A stretch of DNA of 64,000 bases from Lates calcarifer (taxonomy: Eukaryota; Chordata; Actinopteri; Centropomidae). The DNA is taken from positions 15,552,763 to 15,616,762 of the forward strand of contig NC_066838.1 of NCBI RefSeq assembly GCF_001640805.2, read 5' to 3'. The notes beneath the pieces were generated by a model that saw only the letters and a program-made list of their open reading frames with translations, had not been told where the DNA came from and searched no databases. A program made the position numbers and the translations under genes. Shown one piece after another: positions 59,425-64,000 of the stretch (within the stretch, counting starts at the first letter, position 1; each line of letters starts with the position of its first letter).

Positions 59425-60147
59425 GTTCCCTCTTTCACTCCTCCTCTGCTGCCGAACCCAACGGGCTGCATTTATCACGCTTTTATAAGTAAAAGATCAC
59501 ATGAGTGCATGAATGTTGTCTCTCTCGCACAGCATAGTGCAGCATGATGCAATCTGTTTCAATGCTGTGTTTGTATGCATTTGGGGGATGTGTGCGTGGA
59601 TGAGTACTGACAAGTGTTCAGTAACTGGGCTTAGCAGGCCACTGTTTTACACTGGAGTCATGACGCCATTGGTATGGCTTGGGATCTGACCCACATGCAA
59701 TTACATTAAACTCCACGTGGAGAAGACTGCATTAATCATGAGCCAGGGTTTGCAAAGATGGACACTGATGCATAAACAGGAAAACTGTAGGAACACAGGC
59801 TGGTGAAAGCTCTCTCTGTTCTCGCTCACACTTTTTCTCTTCTCATTTTCATGCTGCAGATTAGACTTGTTGGCTCCCTTGCTGAAAGGAGGGCACTGTG
59901 TCCCTGATAGCAGCCACTTGCAGGATTTTCATTGAATCCTCCTATTTTCTGTTGAACTACCAAAATTCACACCTACTCTGCTTGGATTACCTCACGCTTC
60001 TCCACTGAAAGAGCTGCTGTGGAAGTTATTGCTTTGCGATTGTTGTGTAATTTTCCTGGGAATGGTGCCGGAATGGAAGACTGCATTTGCCACAAGAGTA
60101 GTCAGAATAGTGATATCCGTAAGCTCTCTCTAATGCGCACAAAGGTG

Positions 60148-60168
60148 AAAAAAAAAAAAAAAAAAAAA
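60148..60168. repeat. Poly-A run, 21 bases
   Basis: An uninterrupted A-run after AAAGGTG. No recognised retroelement upstream. Confidence 0.93.
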
Positions 60169-60744
60169 CGGCAACTCAAGTCTGAAATGGCTTCATATTC
60201 CCAAATAATCCCTCAGATGGGGAAGGATTTTAACACTTAATTGTTTGAAAATCCATTCAAATGCAGCAACTATACAGTCGGCACACAGTTTGAATGAATA
60301 TGAATGAATGTCGATTATACTTCAACTGAACAGGACCCTAATGTGTTTGAGCCTCTGTATATAGGCATCTAGGATTCTTTGTCTACTTCTCTTTACCATA
60401 TTGTAGGAATGCTAATATTTCTGAGATTCAGTGGGAACTGTCTTCACAACAATAGCCCATCAAGAGGTTAGAAGAGAAGGTATCACTGTCTTAAAATAGG
60501 CTGTGGTGGGAAAAATATGTGGGGATAAGTTCAGCAAAAAATAGCTCACTCATCGAATAAGATCATGTGGTGAAGGAAGCAGAAATTGGGGAGAAATTGC
60601 TGCAAGGTGAAAAATAAGTTTGAAAACGGGTGAGGGGAGGGGACTCTAGAGATCCATCTCACTCTCATGACAGAGTGATGTGTCTCTAGAGTCACAGAGA
60701 ACTGGGAGGACTGGTGTTAGTGCAGTCCATGAATAAGGAATTAG

Positions 60745-60782
60745 GCCTGAGCGTCCAGTGGGTGCCTGAGCGTCCAGTGGGT
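60745..60782 (+). repeat. Two-copy 19-bp tandem repeat
   Basis: GCCTGAGCGTCCAGTGGGT occurs at 60745-60763 and again at 60764-60782 without a mismatch, with a partial third start (CTGAGCG) right after. Exact identity suggests a recent slippage event. Confidence 0.93.
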
Positions 60783-60861
60783 AACTGAGCGCTATCCCAC
60801 AGAGCTACCCAGGTCTGAGCCCATGGGAGGTTCATCTCATTCATCATTAACTGCAGCTTAA

Positions 60862-61200
60862 GGTGAATGAAAGGCAGAGAGACTGGGGAGATGAAGGGAG
60901 GGTGAGACGATGCAGGAGAGGGAAGGGGACAGATGAAGGCAGAACTGGTGGAAGATTGTTTAGGGGTTTGGTGAAGCAGATCAAGCTGAGAGAGAAAGAT
61001 GATGTAGGGGATGAAAAAAAAATCAAGGACAGGAAGGAAGACTGAAAGGGAATCATGAATTAAAAGTAGAAAAGAGATGAAAACGTACTCAGGAATGGAT
61101 TGAAAGATGAGGAATGAACAAGGAGAGGAAATGACAGCAGGAGAGGAAGAGGGTGAAAGGTGGAAGGCGGATGGTTTGGGTAGAGAGGGTAACTCTTGGG
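60862..61200 (+). repeat. Purine-rich tract on the plus strand
   Basis: About 340 bases dominated by A and G (GGAGATGAAGGGAGGGTGAG, GGAGAGGAAGAGGGTGAAAG). Frames through it are Arg/Lys/Glu-rich or, in reverse, Ser/Leu/Pro/Phe-rich and are compositional artefacts. Similar in character to the tract at 20769-21128. Confidence 0.8.
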
Positions 61201-61645
61201 AGGTGATATCCTTTTTAAATCCAGACTGATATTAATACATACAATGGCATACACTGTGACGTGACTGTAGCTTTAGCAGACAATCATGTGATCAGTTCTG
61301 ATTTTGCATATGTCCTCTCATTACTGTGATTGCAAGGACAGAATGAATACATACTCAAACCAGTTCACACATAGGTCAGCGTTAATAGTTTTTTCCATAT
61401 CAGCAGGAGCAGCAGATAGGTCACATTTGTTAGTTGATGAGACACTTGAGGTGAGGTAGAAGAACCTCATCAGATCATATTTAGAGTAAAAGACCATACT
61501 TCAAACCTCCATACAATGTGATGCTCTTATCAAAACCACTGCTTCCCAATCCAAGGGTTAGAGCGTTGAGAAGGGTTTGCAAGATTTGATGATGACTACC
61601 AATATACCACAAAAATCATGTGTAATTTTGTAACTTTTTTTTAAA

Positions 61646-61836
61646 TATTATTTTTTGAACTTTATGCCTTTATTGACAGGACAGTGAGGAGAAGACAGGA
61701 AACAGGGAGAGAGAGCAGGGGAATGACACACAGCAAAGGTCTGGCTGGGTCAGGAGTCAAACCTGGAACCAGCTGCTCAGGGCACTGAGGCCCATGTGGT
61801 ACGCACCCCAACCATTCAACCATCAGGTCGCCCCCA
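61646..61836 (-). mobile_element. tRNA-headed fish SINE
   Basis: Read on the minus strand: GGGGGCGACCTGATGGTTGA, then a B-box-like GGTTTGACTCC, GTGTGTCATTCCCCTGCTCT, CTCTCCCTGTTTCCTGTC and the tail CAATAAAGGCATAAAGTTC. This matches the structure of an abundant fish element: a tRNA-like 5' end followed by CATTCCCC..CTCTCTC..CCTGTC and CAATAAAGGC. The pol III A- and B-box regions are partly eroded. A minus frame of 78 codons across it is incidental. Confidence 0.75.
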
Positions 61837-63002
61837 TTTTGTAACATTTTTAAATGACATCTGAGGAAGGAAAATTGCCCTTTGACTGAACTGCTCACAA
61901 TTAATACACAGGCACCCTGTGACTAGGGATCACAAGTAGTCATTGCTTTGTATTAAAGTGCCTGAAAATGTGGACAAACTAACACATTTCTCACATTTTG
62001 TAATATTCAGTGTTTAATGTGCAACAACAGTCAAAGTTTGGAGTAAACACTCCCTGGGATACTGTTTTAGCTCAGTTTAACACTCAAGAACTCTGCAAAT
62101 CTGCTAAATCAGGACTGTGTGGCGCAGATTTGATTGACAGAGGGCTGGTAACCCAAGAACATAACCCCACTCCCACCATCAGATTCAGATTGAGATATTG
62201 CAAAATCCTGACTGGTGCACAGAGGTACGTGACATCAGCTTTTTCCAATTAAGTCAAGCACCCCGCAAACCAGTGAAAAGAGCACAGACAAGATATTTCT
62301 CAAGTGAAATAATCAGAACTAATTTGGCAGAAATTGGTGTATTCAAGTTGAAACATTGCTCATAGTAAGAAGCTGATTGAGAAAATAGGTTTTTAATGCC
62401 TTTAAGGGGTCAGAAGCAAAGGAGGTTGGATAAATCACCGTGACTATAATTTTAACAGAATTCAATAATGTATTTTTCTCCCACAGCAAATTTTTGGGAA
62501 CTGTGGATGGCTGCTTTTTGGAACAGTTCTCTCTTAATATTCTTCTTAGTCTGTCAGTCTGTAGTTAATTGATGGGTTCATCAGAAATGGAATAACAAGC
62601 TGTCAGCAGCCACCAGCTGTGGACTAACATGCTTGGTCAGCCAGTGTTCAGCTGTAACTTGAACACCCCCCTCCCACCCCCGTTATTTCTCTGTTTCCCT
62701 GCATGTCTTACTGTCTGTCTTACTTCTCTGACTCCCCCACTGTCTCCCCCCTCTGTTTTGATGCACATAGCTCGACTAAATCAACACACCAGTGAAACCA
62801 TCCTCTGAGTAAACAGCGGTTTCTGCCCAGATGGGCCACCTGTTATCGATTTCCAGTGAAATGAGAATTCAGAGCATATATATATGGTGTTGGAGAGGCC
62901 TAATTAATTCCCTATTTTCCAAGCACGATTTTGATGAGTGTCCCAGAATGCAAGGCTGTCTTGGCAGATCACTCGTGCTGCTGTCTGACTGTCTCTCGGC
63001 AG
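61837..63002. other. Non-coding stretch
   Basis: No supported gene. Contains C-rich patches near 62666-62681 and 62733-62750. The 80-codon plus frame at 62010-62252 matches nothing known. Confidence 0.65.
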
Positions 63003-63079
63003 GGTTTCCGTGTATACCTACAGGATCAGTGCTCGTGCCAACACCAAAGACGTGGAGGGGAAAATGGTTCGCACAATAT
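63003..63079 (+). other. Weak internal-exon candidate, about 77 nt
   Basis: Preceded by a pyrimidine-rich CTGTCTGACTGTCTCTCGGC followed by AG, and followed by GTAAAT at 63080. One frame reads VSVYTYRISARANTKDVEGK and continues MVRTI, with a composition (YTYR, ANTKDVEGK) that looks more protein-like than other frames in the window. Two frames are open through the piece. I cannot match it to a family and the donor is not perfect, so this remains a guess needing transcript evidence. Confidence 0.15.
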
Positions 63080-64000
63080 GTAAATTATGTACAGGCAGGC
63101 TAAGAAGACAGCCAGGGTGGTACGCTAGGGGTGATCGTGTCGCACAATATGAGGATTGTTCATGCAGGTGTTCAGACTTCAGTAGGATGCATTGAGTTTG
63201 AACATTCCCCTCACTTCAAAGGAGAGCTGCCTCTTTATGTGTGTTTGTGTGTTTGCCTCAATACGACGAAGGAACACTGATGCATTGTTTGAGAATGCCT
63301 TGCCTTTGATGCTGGGGAGAAGGAGTGTGTCTACTCTGCAGTAAAGGGCAAATCAGCAGATTATTAATCAACGTAGAATGTTCTAATCACTTGGACCGAG
63401 ACGCTAATCACACTCCCCTCGCTGACTTTGATCATTTTTTTTCACTGCAGTCAGAGTAGCGTAGAAACTCAGTGAAGCAGGCAGGTTTAAAAGGAACTGA
63501 TGAAAACCAGATGAAATGTTTCCCTCACTCTCAGTCCTCTCTAAACTAACAGAGTGAGAGAATGTTTGTGGTTAAGGTTTTTTTTTTCTTAGATAGTGAA
63601 GTGGATCAGGTGCATTTTGTAATTACTGTGTGACGGGGCGATAATACATGGACAAACACATACAGACACATGCGAACAAAGATACAGGGCACATAGAGAG
63701 ACACAAACCCGCACACGTGCACACACACTCAAACACACAAATGTCTCTAGCAGGTCAAGACACAGCTGTTTCATGGTCTGCAGCCCATTTTGGTCCTGAA
63801 AATACATGTACCATAAATAGACTACTGTCTTTGTCACTGATTTTGAGCATTTTTGTGCAGAATGTCTTAAATTTTTTTTGAGAAAGAGACAGAGGCATAT
63901 CAGCATTCAGAGCGCCTGTTATTGCCATCATCAGTTTCCAAGTGGTGAGGATCTAAGGCTGGGTGACACATCTTAATGATTGGCATAATGAATGGAGGAT
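63080..64000. other. Non-coding stretch to the window end
   Basis: No supported gene. CA-rich DNA at about 63655-63740 generates His/Thr-rich chance frames on both strands. A pyrimidine-AG site (TTTTTTTTCACTGCAG) ends at 63451 without a clear exon after it. Confidence 0.65.

Larger units (their letters stand above)
58926..61645. other. Non-coding stretch with structured low-complexity DNA
   Basis: No supported gene. It holds the TG16 microsatellite at 59141-59172, the C-rich quadruplex-type tract at 59398-59424, a poly-A run at 60148-60168, a 19-bp tandem duplication at 60745-60782 and the purine tract at 60862-61200. Confidence 0.65.

Noticed and set aside
63956..64000. AAGGCTGGGTGACACA as the start of another hAT-like repeat
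   Set aside because: Only one terminus could be present and the window ends; the word match is too short.
1..64000. CRISPR array, bacterial operon, phage, or endogenous retrovirus
   Set aside because: No regularly spaced identical repeats, no co-directional gene runs, and no gag, pol or env-like frames or paired LTRs were seen.

Overview
This window looks like 64 kb of non-coding nuclear DNA from a bony fish, most likely a percomorph teleost. The sequence is AT-rich and mostly CpG-poor. It has many (CA/TG)n microsatellites, no dense or co-directional ORFs, no ribosome-binding sites and no operon structure. The interspersed repeats are kinds I recognise from fish: L2-like LINE remnants, tRNA-headed SINEs, a hAT-type MITE, and repeats carrying 'GTTAGCATGCTAAC' or 'AGCTTAGCTTAGC' words. 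The assignment rests on repeat recognition; I could not search a database.

I see no complete protein-coding gene and no tRNA, rRNA, CRISPR array or bacterial or viral system. Reading frames are short (almost all under 150 codons), overlap on both strands and often run through microsatellites, as chance frames do. The window is probably the inside of one or more very long introns, or an intergenic desert. A few short stretches have splice-like borders and are listed as weak exon candidates, none matched to a known protein. The longest frame, 201 codons on the minus strand near 35 kb, is somewhat longer than I would expect by chance but matches nothing I know.

Layout. 0.2-1.1 kb: a decayed L2-like LINE, apparently interrupted. 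2.65-3.16 kb: a CpG-rich hAT-type MITE with terminal inverted repeats. 4.5 kb: first 'AGCTTAGCTTAGC' repeat. 7.96 kb: a compact 17-bp-arm hairpin. 8.4 kb: a fish repeat with a GGATGAATGGAT tail. 10.1 and 15.4 kb: two forward copies of the 'GCATGCTAAC' family. 20.8-21.65 kb: the most unusual locus, a diverged 63-bp-period tandem array set between purine-rich tracts. 25.5 kb: a SINE-like repeat. 30.7-31.3 kb: a second L2-like LINE with an internal gap. 32.7 kb: a compound microsatellite. 34.7 kb: another repeat fragment, followed by the 201-codon frame. 37.8 and 55.2 kb: two copies of an 'AACCTTAACC' family. 38.85, 51.75 and 59.4 kb: G-quadruplex-type tracts. 47.5 and 58.6 kb: reverse copies of the 'GCATGCTAAC' family, the first broken by a short retroelement tail. 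56.8 kb: reverse copy of the 'AGCTTAGCTTAGC' repeat. 60.86-61.2 kb: a second purine tract. 61.65 kb: a tRNA-headed SINE on the minus strand.

No genes here can be shown to work together. The structure to follow up is repeat biology, secondary-structure-forming DNA and possible conserved regulatory DNA, not a gene cluster.
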